The notes below the pieces were generated by a model. The model searched no databases and was not told the origin of the DNA. It saw nothing but the letters and a program-made list of their open reading frames with translations. DNA of 64,000 nt from Pseudaestuariivita atlantica (lineage in GTDB: Bacteria > Pseudomonadota > Alphaproteobacteria > Rhodobacterales > Rhodobacteraceae): positions 62,001 to 126,000 of the forward strand of contig NZ_AQQZ01000007.1 of assembly GCF_001205715.1 (NCBI RefSeq). Direction: 5' to 3'. The first letter of the stretch is position 1, and every line of letters starts with the position of its first letter. Below, piece after piece: positions 35,370 to 44,061 of this stretch. The position numbers and the translations under genes were made by a program.

Positions 35370-35825
35370 ATGAAACACGCATCGCTATTCGGGTTGATCG
35401 CGGCGCTGGGCGCGACCACGGCCCTTGCAGAGGTCGTCGCACCGACCAAGGTCATGTTCGACGAAGGCGTCGTCGCCGCGTCGCTGACCGGGGTCGCGGG
35501 TGACGCCGCCGAGGGCCGCAAGGTCTTTGCCAACCGCAAGCAGGGCAACTGCCTCGCCTGCCATGCCAATTCCGACCTGTCGGAGGAATCGTTCCACGGC
35601 GAGGTCGCGCCGATGCTGGATGGCGTCGCCGACCGCTGGAACGAGGCGGAACTGCGCGGGATCGTGGCGAACGCGAAGATGACGTTCGAGGACACGATGA
35701 TGCCCGCCTTCTACATCGACAGCGGCTATGTCCGCCCGCTCGAAGGCTTTGATGGCCAGAGCATCCTGACCGCGCAGCAGGTCGAGGATGTCGTCGCCTA
35801 TCTGATGACACTGAAGGAAGAGTGA
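35370..35825 (+). CDS. soxX: SoxX, monoheme c-type cytochrome
   Basis: A 151-residue periplasmic cytochrome with signal peptide (MKHASLFGLIAALGATTALA) and one heme site, CLACH in GNCLACHANSDL. SoxX is the smaller subunit of SoxAX, which attaches thiosulfate oxidatively to SoxY. Met in DTMMPAFY is the likely distal heme ligand. A strong ribosome site (GGGAGG) precedes the ATG. First gene of soxXYZA. Confidence 0.95.
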   Translation: MKHASLFGLIAALGATTALAEVVAPTKVMFDEGVVAASLTGVAGDAAEGRKVFANRKQGNCLACHANSDLSEESFHGEVAPMLDGVADRWNEAELRGIVANAKMTFEDTMMPAFYIDSGYVRPLEGFDGQSILTAQQVEDVVAYLMTLKEE

Positions 35826-35847
35826 TCTTCCAGGGAAGGAGTTCAAC

Positions 35848-36270
35848 ATGGACCTGACACGGAGAAAAATTCTCGCCATCGGTTCCGGCACGTTCGCATT
35901 GGCCAGCCTCACGGGTCTGCCCGCCTTTGCCAACCAGACCGAGGAAGCGATCGCGGCCCTGACGGGTGGTGCGGAGATCGGCGAGGGGGTGATCACGATC
36001 GACGCGCCCGAGATCGCCGAGAACGGCAACACGGTTCCGATCTCGGTCGACGCACCGGGCGCGGCGCAGGTGACGCTTTACGCCGATGGCAACCCGCTCC
36101 CGGCGGTCGCCACCTTCACCTTCGGGCCGCTCAGCGCCTCGCGGTCCGCATCGACGCGGATCCGCCTCGCCGGCACCCAGAACGTGATCGCCATCGCCAA
36201 GATGGAAGACGGCACGTTCCAGAAGGCGCAGGCCAACGTCAAAGTGACCATCGGCGGCTGCGGCGGCTGA
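35848..36270 (+). CDS. soxY: SoxY, sulfur carrier subunit
   Basis: A 140-residue protein with a twin-arginine signal (TRRKILAIGSG) and the C-terminal swinging arm GGCGG whose cysteine carries the sulfur intermediates. Tat export allows SoxY to leave folded together with SoxZ. The Ig-like core includes VPISVDAPGAAQVTLYADGN (cited as VPISVDAPGAAQVTLYAD). 22 bases after soxX. Confidence 0.97.
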   Translation: MDLTRRKILAIGSGTFALASLTGLPAFANQTEEAIAALTGGAEIGEGVITIDAPEIAENGNTVPISVDAPGAAQVTLYADGNPLPAVATFTFGPLSASRSASTRIRLAGTQNVIAIAKMEDGTFQKAQANVKVTIGGCGG

Positions 36271-36293
36271 CCTGAAGGACGAGGAGAGATATT

Positions 36294-36623
36294 ATGGCAA
36301 CTGGTGTGAAACCCCGCGTCAAGGTCCCGAAAAGCGCGGCTGCAGGCGACACGATCACGATCAAGACCCTGATCAGCCACAAGATGGAAAGCGGCCAGCG
36401 CAAGGACGATGACGGCAACGTCATCCCGCGTTCGATCATCAATCGCTTCACCGCCGACTTCAACGGCCAGAACGTGATCGACGTGACGCTCGAACCCGCG
36501 ATCTCCACGAACCCCTACTTCCAGTTCGAGGCTGTCGTGCCGGAATCGGGCGAGTTCACGTTCACGTGGTACGACGACGACGGCGACGTGTACGAGACGA
36601 CCAAGAAAATCAGCGTGTCGTAA
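36294..36623 (+). CDS. soxZ: SoxZ, partner of SoxY
   Basis: A 109-residue Ig-like protein without its own signal peptide; it is exported by hitchhiking on SoxY. Typical stretches are KPRVKVPKSAAAGDTITIKT, SHKMESGQRKD, and the C-terminal GEFTFTWYDDDGDVYE. 23 bases after soxY with an AGGAGAG ribosome site. Confidence 0.97.
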   Translation: MATGVKPRVKVPKSAAAGDTITIKTLISHKMESGQRKDDDGNVIPRSIINRFTADFNGQNVIDVTLEPAISTNPYFQFEAVVPESGEFTFTWYDDDGDVYETTKKISVS

Positions 36624-36652
36624 GAGCACGCAAAGGGAACAGGGAGGACGCC

Positions 36653-37483
36653 ATGCGGACGACGTTCAGCATAGCAACGGCACTCATTCTTGCGGCGGGG
36701 ACAGGCCTGGCGCAGGACAGCAATTCGCTTTCCATCGAAGGCGAGCCGATGGTGACGGAAGTCGCCGCACCGGCGCACATGGAAAACGTCGACACGATCT
36801 ATTCGGGCTGGCGCTTCCGCTCGCAGGAGACGCAGGCGCTGGAAACCGACGACTTCGAGAACCCGGCGATGGTGTTCGTCGACAAGGGCATCGACCTGTT
36901 CGACAAGGTCGAAGGATCCGAAGGCAAGGCGTGTTCGTCCTGCCACGAGGATGTCGCCGACTTTGCCGGTCTGCGCACGACGCTGCCGCGCGTCGAGGAC
37001 GGTGAACTGGTCACGATGGAGAACCTTGTCAACGAATGCCGGACCGAGCGCATGGGCGCCGAGCCGTGGAAATGGTCGGGCGGCCAGATGACCGCGGTCA
37101 CCGCCCTGATCGGCCTGCAATCGCGCGGCATGCCCGTCAACGTGGCCATCGATGGTGAAGCGGCGCCGTTCTGGGAGAAGGGCAAGGAACTTTACTACAC
37201 CAAGGTCGGCCAGCTGCAGATGGCGTGCTCCAACTGTCACGAGGACAATTACGGCGTGATGATCCGCGCCGACCACCTGTCCCAGGGCCAGATCAACGGG
37301 TTCCCGACCTACCGCCTTAAGAACGCCAAGCTGAACTCGGCCCATGGCCGGTTCAAGGGATGCATGAAGAACATCCGCGCAACGCCCTACAAAGAGGGTG
37401 GCGAGGAATTCTTGGCGCTCGAACTGTATCTCGCATCGCGGGGGCAGGGCCTGTCGGTCGAAACACCTTCGGTCCGCAACTAA
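36653..37483 (+). CDS. soxA: SoxA, diheme c-type cytochrome
   Basis: A 276-residue periplasmic protein with signal peptide MRTTFSIATALILAAGTGLA. It has two heme sites, CSSCH (KACSSCHEDV) and CSNCH (MACSNCHEDN), plus the active-site cysteine in FKGCMKNIRA that becomes a cysteine persulfide heme ligand. Together with SoxX it forms the SoxAX complex. It is the diheme type, as in Paracoccus. A Rho-independent terminator follows at once, making it the last gene of soxXYZA. Confidence 0.97.
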   Translation: MRTTFSIATALILAAGTGLAQDSNSLSIEGEPMVTEVAAPAHMENVDTIYSGWRFRSQETQALETDDFENPAMVFVDKGIDLFDKVEGSEGKACSSCHEDVADFAGLRTTLPRVEDGELVTMENLVNECRTERMGAEPWKWSGGQMTAVTALIGLQSRGMPVNVAIDGEAAPFWEKGKELYYTKVGQLQMACSNCHEDNYGVMIRADHLSQGQINGFPTYRLKNAKLNSAHGRFKGCMKNIRATPYKEGGEEFLALELYLASRGQGLSVETPSVRN

Positions 37484-37494
37484 CCAAACCTGAA

Positions 37495-37527
37495 AGGCCC
37501 TGCGTCCATGGCGCGGGGCCTGTTTTT
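37495..37527 (+). terminator. Rho-independent terminator between soxA and soxB
   Basis: A 10-base stem (37495-37504 with 37512-37521, one T-G pair) with a 7-base loop, followed by G and five T (37523-37527). It lies 12 bases after the soxA stop and upstream of the soxB operator. Confidence 0.85.
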
Positions 37528-37536
37528 GCGCATTAC

Positions 37537-37552
37537 ATTCAGTTATGCGCAT
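37537..37552. promoter_or_regulatory. SoxR-type operator upstream of soxB (one mismatch)
   Basis: ATTC-N8-GCAT, one base from ATTC-N8-GAAT. The wider pattern ATTC-NN-TTATGCG-N-ATATG is shared with the site upstream of the MBL operon, which supports a common regulator. It lies 24 bases before the soxB ATG, overlapping a weak TTGCGC/GCATAT promoter candidate. Confidence 0.6.
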
Positions 37553-37576
37553 ATGTATTGAGGATCAGGACACCAC

Positions 37577-39274
37577 ATGATCTCCCGTCGCGACTTTCTG
37601 CAGGTCGGCATGGCCGGCGCCGCCATCCTCGGAGCCTCGGGCTTCGGCAACTGGGCGCGGGTCGCTGCCCAGCAGGCCCTGACGCAGGACCAGCTTCTGG
37701 AATTCGACACGTTCGGAAACGTGTCGCTTATCCATGTCACGGACATTCACGGGCAGCTGAAACCGATCTATTTCCGCGAACCCTCGATCAATATCGGCGT
37801 GGGTCCCAACAAGGGCGCGGTGCCGCACGTGACGGGCGCGGACTTCCGCAAGCTTTACGGTATCGCCGATGGCAGCCCGTCACATTACGCCCTGTCCTCG
37901 GGCGACTTTTCCTCCCTGGCGCAAGCCTATGGCCGCGTCGGTGGCCTTGATCGCGTCGCAACCGTGATCAAGGCCATCCGCGCCGACCGCCCCGACGCGA
38001 TCCTCCTGGACGGGGGCGATACGTGGCACGGCTCCTACACCTGCCTGAAGACGCAGGGGCAGGACATGGTCAACGTAATGAACGCCCTCGCGCCCGACGC
38101 GATGACCTTCCACTGGGAGTTCACGCTGGGCAGCGACCGCGTGGCCGAGATCGTGGAAAACCTGCCCTTCGCCGCACTGGGCCAGAACATATTCGACGCC
38201 GAGTGGGACGAACCGGCAGAGCTGTTCGCGCCCTACAAGATGTTCGAACGCGGCGGCACCAAGATCGCCGTGATCGGGCAGGCCTTCCCCTACATGCCCA
38301 TCGCCAATCCCGGCTGGATGTTCCCCGAATACTCCTTCGGCATCCGGGACGAGAACATGGCGGCGATGGTCGAAGAGGTCCGCGCGGCGGGTGCCGAATG
38401 CGTGGTCGTGTTGTCCCATAACGGGTTCGACGTCGACAAGAAGATGGCGAGCGTTGTGCCGGGGATCGACGTGATCCTGTCGGGCCATACTCATGACGCA
38501 CTGCCCGAACCCGTGCTGGTGGGCGAGACGATCCTCGTGCCGTCGGGATCGAACGGGAAGTTCGTCAGCCGCGTCGATCTGGATATCCGCGACGGGCGGA
38601 TGATGGGCTACCGCACCAAGCTGATCCCCATCTTCTCGGACGTGATTACGCCGGATGCCGAAGTCGCCGCGCTGATCGATGAACAGCGCGCGCCCTACGA
38701 AGCGGAAATGGCCGAGGTGATCGGCCAGACCGACAGCCTCCTTTACCGCCGCGGCAACTTCAACGGGACGTGGGACGACCTGATCTGCGACGCGCTGCTC
38801 AGCGAACGCGACGCGCAGATCGCGCTGTCTCCCGGCGTGCGATGGGGGCCGTCGCTCTTGCCCGGTCAGGACATCACGCGCGAGGATATCTACGGCGTGA
38901 CGTCCATGACCTATGGCCGCGCCTACCGGACCGAGTTCACGGGCGAATTCCTGAAGGTCGTCCTCGAAGACGTGGCCGACAACATCTTCAACCCCGATCC
39001 CTATTACCAGCAGGGCGGGGACATGGTGCGCACCGGCGGGCTTGGCTACCGCATCGACGTGTCCAAACCGCAGGGCAGCCGCATTTCCGACATGACGCTT
39101 CTGGCGACGGGCGAGGCCATCGACCCATCCAAGTCATACGTCGTGACCGGCTGGGCCAGCGTCAACGAAGGCACCGAGGGACCGCAGATCTGGGACGTGG
39201 TCGAAAGCCACATCCGCAAGCAAGGCACGGTGAGCACCGCTCCCAACAATTCCGTCATCGTTACTGGGGTTTGA
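37577..39274 (+). CDS. soxB: SoxB, dimanganese sulfate thiohydrolase
   Basis: A 565-residue periplasmic enzyme of the 5'-nucleotidase-like metallophosphatase family that releases sulfate from SoxY-bound thiosulfonate. A Tat signal (SRRDFLQVGMAGAA) is followed by the metal-binding TDIHGQLKP, LLDGGDTWHGS, TFHWEFTLGSD, VVVLSHNGFDVD, and ILSGHTHDALPEP. The 5'-nucleotidase C-terminal domain carries LLYRRGNFNGTWDDLICDA (cited as GNFNGTWDDLICDA). It starts a new transcription unit after the soxA terminator. Confidence 0.97.
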   Translation: MISRRDFLQVGMAGAAILGASGFGNWARVAAQQALTQDQLLEFDTFGNVSLIHVTDIHGQLKPIYFREPSINIGVGPNKGAVPHVTGADFRKLYGIADGSPSHYALSSGDFSSLAQAYGRVGGLDRVATVIKAIRADRPDAILLDGGDTWHGSYTCLKTQGQDMVNVMNALAPDAMTFHWEFTLGSDRVAEIVENLPFAALGQNIFDAEWDEPAELFAPYKMFERGGTKIAVIGQAFPYMPIANPGWMFPEYSFGIRDENMAAMVEEVRAAGAECVVVLSHNGFDVDKKMASVVPGIDVILSGHTHDALPEPVLVGETILVPSGSNGKFVSRVDLDIRDGRMMGYRTKLIPIFSDVITPDAEVAALIDEQRAPYEAEMAEVIGQTDSLLYRRGNFNGTWDDLICDALLSERDAQIALSPGVRWGPSLLPGQDITREDIYGVTSMTYGRAYRTEFTGEFLKVVLEDVADNIFNPDPYYQQGGDMVRTGGLGYRIDVSKPQGSRISDMTLLATGEAIDPSKSYVVTGWASVNEGTEGPQIWDVVESHIRKQGTVSTAPNNSVIVTGV

Positions 39275-39290
39275 AAGGGAGGAAGAACCA

Positions 39291-39728
39291 ATGAAATCAG
39301 TCCTGACAGCGGCGGTAGTGGCTGCCAGTCTTGCGGCCGGCGGTGCCTTTGCCGAGGGCAAGACACACTACGTCGCCATTCACGTCGACGAAAACGATCC
39401 TCAGGTCATGAACATGGCGCTGAACAACGTGGTCAACGTGTCGAAGTACTACGAAAGCGTGGGCGACGAGGTCGTGATCGAAGTGGTCGCCTATGGTCCG
39501 GGTCTGAACATGTTCATCCCGGGCAAAAGCCCGGTCGAGCATCGTATCTCGGCGATGTCGCTTGAACTCGACAACCTGTCTTTCGCCGCATGCGGCAACA
39601 CGCATCGCAAGATGAGCGAGAAGGCGGGCAAGGAGATCGAATTGATGAGCGAGGCCGACATGGTGACTTCGGGCGTCGTGCGGCTGATCGAATTGCAGGA
39701 GAACGGATACGCCTACGTCCGTCCCTGA
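39291..39728 (+). CDS. Secreted DsrE-family protein
   Basis: A 145-residue protein with a signal peptide (MKSVLTAAVVAASLAAGGAFA) and a DsrE/DsrF-like fold. Typical features are YVAIHVDENDPQVMNMALNN, the hydrophobic VVIEVVAYGPGLNMF, and the conserved cysteine in LSFAACGNTHRKM, which in DsrE-type sulfurtransferases carries sulfur. It sits between soxB and soxC, 17 bases after soxB. It may act as a periplasmic sulfur carrier or sink for the Sox cycle; this is inferred from fold and context. Confidence 0.87.
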   Translation: MKSVLTAAVVAASLAAGGAFAEGKTHYVAIHVDENDPQVMNMALNNVVNVSKYYESVGDEVVIEVVAYGPGLNMFIPGKSPVEHRISAMSLELDNLSFAACGNTHRKMSEKAGKEIELMSEADMVTSGVVRLIELQENGYAYVRP

Positions 39729-39740
39729 CCAGTCTACCCT

Positions 39741-39767
39741 GATCCCGTCGCCGGGGGCGGCGGGATC
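39741..39767 (+). terminator. Strong hairpin between the dsrE-like gene and soxC
   Basis: A 12-base stem (39741-39752 with 39756-39767, one T-G pair) and a GGG loop, followed by the T-rich ATTTGTTG. It could be a partial terminator, or a processing or stability element that sets soxB:soxCD ratios. Confidence 0.6.
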
Positions 39768-39791
39768 ATTTGTTGCAAGGAGAGCAGACAT

Positions 39792-41060
39792 ATGAGCGAT
39801 GCGCTCAGCAGACCTTCGCGCCGCGCCTTCCTGAAGGGCAGCGCGGCCATGGCAGCGGGAACAGTTGCAGGAGCCGCTGCCGCGCAAAGCGGCCCCGATC
39901 CGCTGATCACCGAATTGCAGGACTGGGCGTCCTATACCGGCGCAGGCGTGGACGAGACGCCTTATGGCATGCCGATCAGCTTCGAGAGCCACGTTGTGCG
40001 GCGGAACGTCGAGTGGCTGACGGCCTCTCCGATCTCGTCGATCAACTTCACGCCGATCCACGCGCTGGAAGGGACGATCACGCCGCAAGGATGCGCGTTC
40101 GAACGCCACCATTCGGGCGCGATCGAGCTGTCGAAGCAGGATTACCGCTTGATGATCAACGGGCTGGTCGATCGCCCGCTGGTCTTCACCTATGCCGACA
40201 TCGAACGCTTCCCGCGCGAAAACCACGTCTATTTCTGCGAATGTGCAGCGAATACGGGCATGGAATGGGCCGGTGCGCAGCTGAACGGCGCGCAGTTCAC
40301 CCACGGCATGATCCACAACATGGAATATACCGGCGTGCCGCTCAGGACCCTGCTGAAAGAGGCGGGCGCGGATATCAGCGCCGACAAGTGGGTCTATGTC
40401 GAGGGTGCGGACGCGTCCTCGAACGGGCGGTCGATCCCGATGGAAAAGGCGCTGGACGACGTGCTCGTTGCGTTCAAGGCCAATGGCGAGGCTTTGCGTA
40501 TGGAGCACGGGTACCCGGTGCGCCTCGTCGTGCCGGGCTGGGAAGGCAACATGTGGGTCAAGTGGCTCCGCCGGATCGAGGTGGTCGATGGACCCGTCGA
40601 AAGCCGCGAGGAAACCAGCAAATACACCGACGTTTACGAGGACGGCACGGCGCGCAAATGGACATGGGTGATGGACGCGAAATCCGTCATCACCTCGCCC
40701 TCGCCGCAAATGCCGATCACCCACGGGAAGGGCCCGCTGGTCATCTCGGGTCTGGCATGGTCGGGCCACGGGCAGATCACCCGCGTGGACGTGTCGCGCG
40801 ATGGCGGCATCACGTGGGAGACCGCGCGGCTGGGCAAGCAGGGCGACACCAAGGCGCTCACGCGCTTCTACCTCGACGTCGACTGGGACGGGGCACCGAT
40901 GCTGCTGCAATCCCGCGCGATGGATGAGACCGGATACGTCCAGCCCACCAAGGCGCAACTGCGCGACAGCCGGGGCGAGAACTCCGTCTACCACAACAAC
41001 TGTATCCAGACCTGGTACGTGAACGAACAAGGGATCGCCGAGAATGTCGAAGTCTCCTAA
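39792..41060 (+). CDS. soxC: SoxC, molybdenum-cofactor sulfane dehydrogenase subunit
   Basis: A 422-residue periplasmic protein of the sulfite oxidase fold with a Tat signal (SRRAFLKGSAAMAAGTVAG). The molybdenum-ligand cysteine lies in HVYFCECAANTGMEW, and the dimerisation domain holds ISGLAWSGHGQITRVDVS. With SoxD it oxidises the SoxY-bound sulfane sulfur, yielding more electrons than SoxCD-lacking systems. Its end overlaps soxD by 17 bases. Confidence 0.96.
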   Translation: MSDALSRPSRRAFLKGSAAMAAGTVAGAAAAQSGPDPLITELQDWASYTGAGVDETPYGMPISFESHVVRRNVEWLTASPISSINFTPIHALEGTITPQGCAFERHHSGAIELSKQDYRLMINGLVDRPLVFTYADIERFPRENHVYFCECAANTGMEWAGAQLNGAQFTHGMIHNMEYTGVPLRTLLKEAGADISADKWVYVEGADASSNGRSIPMEKALDDVLVAFKANGEALRMEHGYPVRLVVPGWEGNMWVKWLRRIEVVDGPVESREETSKYTDVYEDGTARKWTWVMDAKSVITSPSPQMPITHGKGPLVISGLAWSGHGQITRVDVSRDGGITWETARLGKQGDTKALTRFYLDVDWDGAPMLLQSRAMDETGYVQPTKAQLRDSRGENSVYHNNCIQTWYVNEQGIAENVEVS

Positions 41061-42375
41061 CCCCCTGTGGCCCGCACTGGGCGTGACCGGGATCGTGCTG
41101 GGCGCGGCCTATGGCCTGTCTACGCGCGGCTACAAGGCGCAAGAGGCCGACATGGCACTCGCGCAGGCGCAGGCCGCGGAGGCGCGGGTGGTCGAACAGG
41201 CCGCCGCCAACGAGGGCCTGCAGGCGCAGATCGCCGCCGTTCAGGAAGAGGCGCGCGCGCGTGTCGCGGAACTGGAAGCGCGGCCCGTGGCCCTGTCGCT
41301 GACCGCTCCGGCACCCGAACGTGACGGCGCCTTCGGCCTTGGCCGCGCGGCCCATGCCGAAGAGCTTGCCGCCTGGGACGTGGACGTCCTGCCCGACGGG
41401 CGCGGCCTGCCCGAAGGCGCGGGCGACGTGTTCACCGGCGAAGAGGTCTTTGCCGCCAAATGCGCGTCCTGCCACGGCGATTTCGCCGAAGGCGTGGACA
41501 ACTGGCCGGTGCTGGCCGGCGGGTTCGACACGCTTGCCGACAAGGACCCGGTCAAGACCGTCGGCTCCTACTGGCCCTACCTGTCGACCGTGTGGGATTA
41601 CGTCCACCGCTCGATGCCGTTCGGCGAGGCGGGCACGCTGACGGCGGACGAAACCTATGCCATCGTCGCCTACATCCTCTACTCCAACGACCTCGTGGAT
41701 GACGAATTCGAGCTGTCGAGCGAGAATTTCGCGGAGTTCGAAATGTACAACAAGGACGGCTTCGTCATCGACGACCGGCCCGACCGCGAATATGCCGACT
41801 GGAGCGCCGAGCCCTGCATGGAAAACTGCAAGGACGAGGTGAAGATCACGATGCGTTCGGTCTTCCTTGTCTCCGAACCGCCCGAGGGCGGCACGGAATC
41901 GGTGATGAACCACGCAAGGGACCAGCTGGACAGCCTGCCGAGCTTTACCGCCGACGGCCCCTCGCACGTGGCGGCGGTCACGCAGGCGGCGGCCACGACC
42001 CCGGCGGTGCAACCCGCAGCAGTCGAGGCGCCCGAGGAAGATGCGGGTGCTGAACTGGTCGCGGCGGGCGAGAAGGTGTTCAAGAAGTGCAAGGCCTGCC
42101 ACCAGGTGGGGCAAGGCGCCAAGAACAAGTCCGGCCCGCAGCTCAACAACCTCATCGGCCGCACGATCGGGTCGGTGGACGGCTTCAAGTATTCCAACGT
42201 ATTCAAGGCGGCGATGGAAGAGGGCCGCGTCTGGGACGAGGCATCGCTCGCCGCCTTCCTCGCCAAGCCGAAGGAGTACATGAAGGGGACCAAGATGTCC
42301 TTCTCGGGCCTGAAGAAGGAGGCGGATATCGAGGCGATCACCGCCTATCTCGCCAGCTTCGGAGAGGGATCATGA
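41044..42375 (+). CDS. soxD: SoxD, diheme c-type cytochrome
   Basis: 443 residues. The N-terminus is one hydrophobic segment (about 9-25) without a clear cleavage site, followed by an Ala/Glu/Gln-rich coiled coil (about 33-80), suggesting membrane anchoring. The two heme sites are CASCH (AAKCASCHGDF) and CKACH (KKCKACHQVG), separated by a long linker containing EPCMENCKDE. SoxD takes electrons from SoxC. The ATG lies inside soxC and the stop overlaps soxE (ATGA), so the three are tightly coupled. Confidence 0.95.
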   Translation: MSKSPNPLWPALGVTGIVLGAAYGLSTRGYKAQEADMALAQAQAAEARVVEQAAANEGLQAQIAAVQEEARARVAELEARPVALSLTAPAPERDGAFGLGRAAHAEELAAWDVDVLPDGRGLPEGAGDVFTGEEVFAAKCASCHGDFAEGVDNWPVLAGGFDTLADKDPVKTVGSYWPYLSTVWDYVHRSMPFGEAGTLTADETYAIVAYILYSNDLVDDEFELSSENFAEFEMYNKDGFVIDDRPDREYADWSAEPCMENCKDEVKITMRSVFLVSEPPEGGTESVMNHARDQLDSLPSFTADGPSHVAAVTQAAATTPAVQPAAVEAPEEDAGAELVAAGEKVFKKCKACHQVGQGAKNKSGPQLNNLIGRTIGSVDGFKYSNVFKAAMEEGRVWDEASLAAFLAKPKEYMKGTKMSFSGLKKEADIEAITAYLASFGEGS

Positions 42376-42752
42376 CGCGCCCCGCGCTGGCCCTTGGCAT
42401 CGCGCTTGCCCTCTCGGCGGGCGCGGGCTGGGCCGAAGGGATCTACACGGCGGAAGAAATCGCGGAATTTGCCGCCGATGTCGGGGTCTCGCCCGAGGTC
42501 CTGACGGCGCTGGGTGACGCGGAATACGGCGAATACCTCGGCGGTGAATGCACGACCTGCCACCAGTCGAGCGGTGAATCGAACGGGATCCCGGCCATCG
42601 TCTACCTCGATGACGTCCTCTTCCGGGTCGCCATGTACGAATACAAGACCCAGTACCGCGACCATCCGGTCATGCAGATGATTGCCGCCCCGCTGGGCGA
42701 CGAAGAGATCGCGGCGCTGGCCGCGTATTTTACCAATTTGGACGTCGAATGA
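42372..42752 (+). CDS. soxE: SoxE-like monoheme c-type cytochrome
   Basis: A 126-residue secreted cytochrome with signal peptide MTRPALALGIALALSAGAGWA and one heme site CTTCH in GECTTCHQSSGES. It is probably the cytochrome partner of the flavoprotein SoxF immediately downstream, as in flavocytochrome c sulfide dehydrogenase. Translationally coupled to soxD by ATGA. Only one heme motif is present, so it differs from diheme SoxE versions. Confidence 0.9.
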   Translation: MTRPALALGIALALSAGAGWAEGIYTAEEIAEFAADVGVSPEVLTALGDAEYGEYLGGECTTCHQSSGESNGIPAIVYLDDVLFRVAMYEYKTQYRDHPVMQMIAAPLGDEEIAALAAYFTNLDVE

Positions 42753-42778
42753 CGCCGTTATTTTAGGGAGGAACTGCA

Positions 42779-44053
42779 ATGAAAATGAACAGACGGACAT
42801 TCCTGGGTACGACCGTGGCGGCATCCGCCACGCTGTCGGCCCCGGCGGTGCTGGCGGACGGGCACGGCAAGCCGCGCGTCGTCGTCGTGGGCGGCGGGGC
42901 AGGCGGGGCGACCGCCGCGCGCTATATCGCCAAGGACAGCAAGGGCGCGATCGACGTCACGCTGATCGAACCCACGCGCACCTATTACACCTGCTTCTTC
43001 TCGAACCTCTATCTCGGCGGGTTCAAGGACATGGACGACCTTGGCCACACCTATGGCGGGCTGGCCGCGAACGGTGTGAACGTCGTGCATGACTGGGCCG
43101 TGGACGTGGACCGCGACGCCAGGACCGTGTCGCTCGCCGGTGGCGGGTCGGTCGGCTACGACAAGCTGATCCTGTCGCCCGGCATCGATTTCATCGATGG
43201 CGCGGTGCCCGGCTGGGACCTGTCGACGCAGAACGCGATGCCGCACGCCTACAAGGCCGGGTCGCAGACCGAGCTTCTGAAAGCGCAACTGAAAGCGATG
43301 CCGCAGGGCGGTGTCTTCGGCATGGTCGCGCCGCCGAACCCCTATCGCTGCCCGCCGGGACCCTACGAGCGGGTGTCGATGGTTGCGCATTACCTCAAGG
43401 CCAACAACCCGACCGCCAAGATCCTGATCGCCGATCCCAAGCCGAAATTCTCGAAACAGGGCCTGTTCGAGGAAGGCTGGCAAAAGCACTATGGCGGCAT
43501 GATCGAACGCATCGGCCCCGATTTCGGCGGCGACAACGTGTCGGTCAACGCGGCGGACATGACGCTCGACATCGACGGCGAAGTGACCGAGGTCGCGGTC
43601 TGCAACGTCATCCCGGCGATGAAGGCGGGCCGGATCGCCGACATGGCCGGCGTGACGGACGGCAACTGGGCACCGGTCAACGCGATCGACATGTCGTCCA
43701 AGGCCGATCCGGACGTGCACGTCCTTGGCGATGCCAGCCAGCAGGGCGACATGCCGAAATCGGGCTTCTCGGCCAACAGCCAGGCCAAGGTCTGCGCCAA
43801 CGCCGTGCGCGGCGCGCTGACCGGCAGCCGCGTCTTCCCGGCCAAGTTCTCGAACACGTGCTGGTCGCTGATCGACACAAATGACGGGATCAAGGTCGGC
43901 GCCACCTACGAGGCGACGGACGAGAAGATCGCCAAGATCGACGGCTTCGTGTCCCAGACCGGCGAAAGCGCCGAGGTGCGGCAGGCGACCTACGAGGAAA
44001 GCGAAGGCTGGTACGCGGGCATCACCGCCGACATGTTCGGCGCCAAGGCCTGA
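42779..44053 (+). CDS. soxF: SoxF, flavocytochrome c sulfide dehydrogenase flavoprotein
   Basis: A 424-residue FAD protein with Tat signal (NRRTFLGTTVAASA). The FAD motif is VVVVGGGAGGATAARYI, the redox cysteines of the FCSD type are in TYYTCFFSNLYLGG and PYRCPPGPYERV, and the C-terminal FCSD domain has NTCWSLI. It oxidises sulfide, or reactivates the Sox system as reported in Paracoccus. Followed by a perfect 15-base hairpin. Confidence 0.95.
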   Translation: MKMNRRTFLGTTVAASATLSAPAVLADGHGKPRVVVVGGGAGGATAARYIAKDSKGAIDVTLIEPTRTYYTCFFSNLYLGGFKDMDDLGHTYGGLAANGVNVVHDWAVDVDRDARTVSLAGGGSVGYDKLILSPGIDFIDGAVPGWDLSTQNAMPHAYKAGSQTELLKAQLKAMPQGGVFGMVAPPNPYRCPPGPYERVSMVAHYLKANNPTAKILIADPKPKFSKQGLFEEGWQKHYGGMIERIGPDFGGDNVSVNAADMTLDIDGEVTEVAVCNVIPAMKAGRIADMAGVTDGNWAPVNAIDMSSKADPDVHVLGDASQQGDMPKSGFSANSQAKVCANAVRGALTGSRVFPAKFSNTCWSLIDTNDGIKVGATYEATDEKIAKIDGFVSQTGESAEVRQATYEESEGWYAGITADMFGAKA

Positions 44054-44061
44054 CGATAAAT

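Noticed and set aside
35069-35695. N-terminal extension of the small membrane gene to 35695
   Set aside because: It would run antisense through soxX and the operator; the paired ATG at 35068 with AGGAA is the better start.
37543-37552. Palindrome TATGCGCATA near soxB as an independent operator
   Set aside because: It lies within the ATTC-N8-GCAT site and shared core with the 48072 site, so it is better explained as part of the SoxR-type operator.
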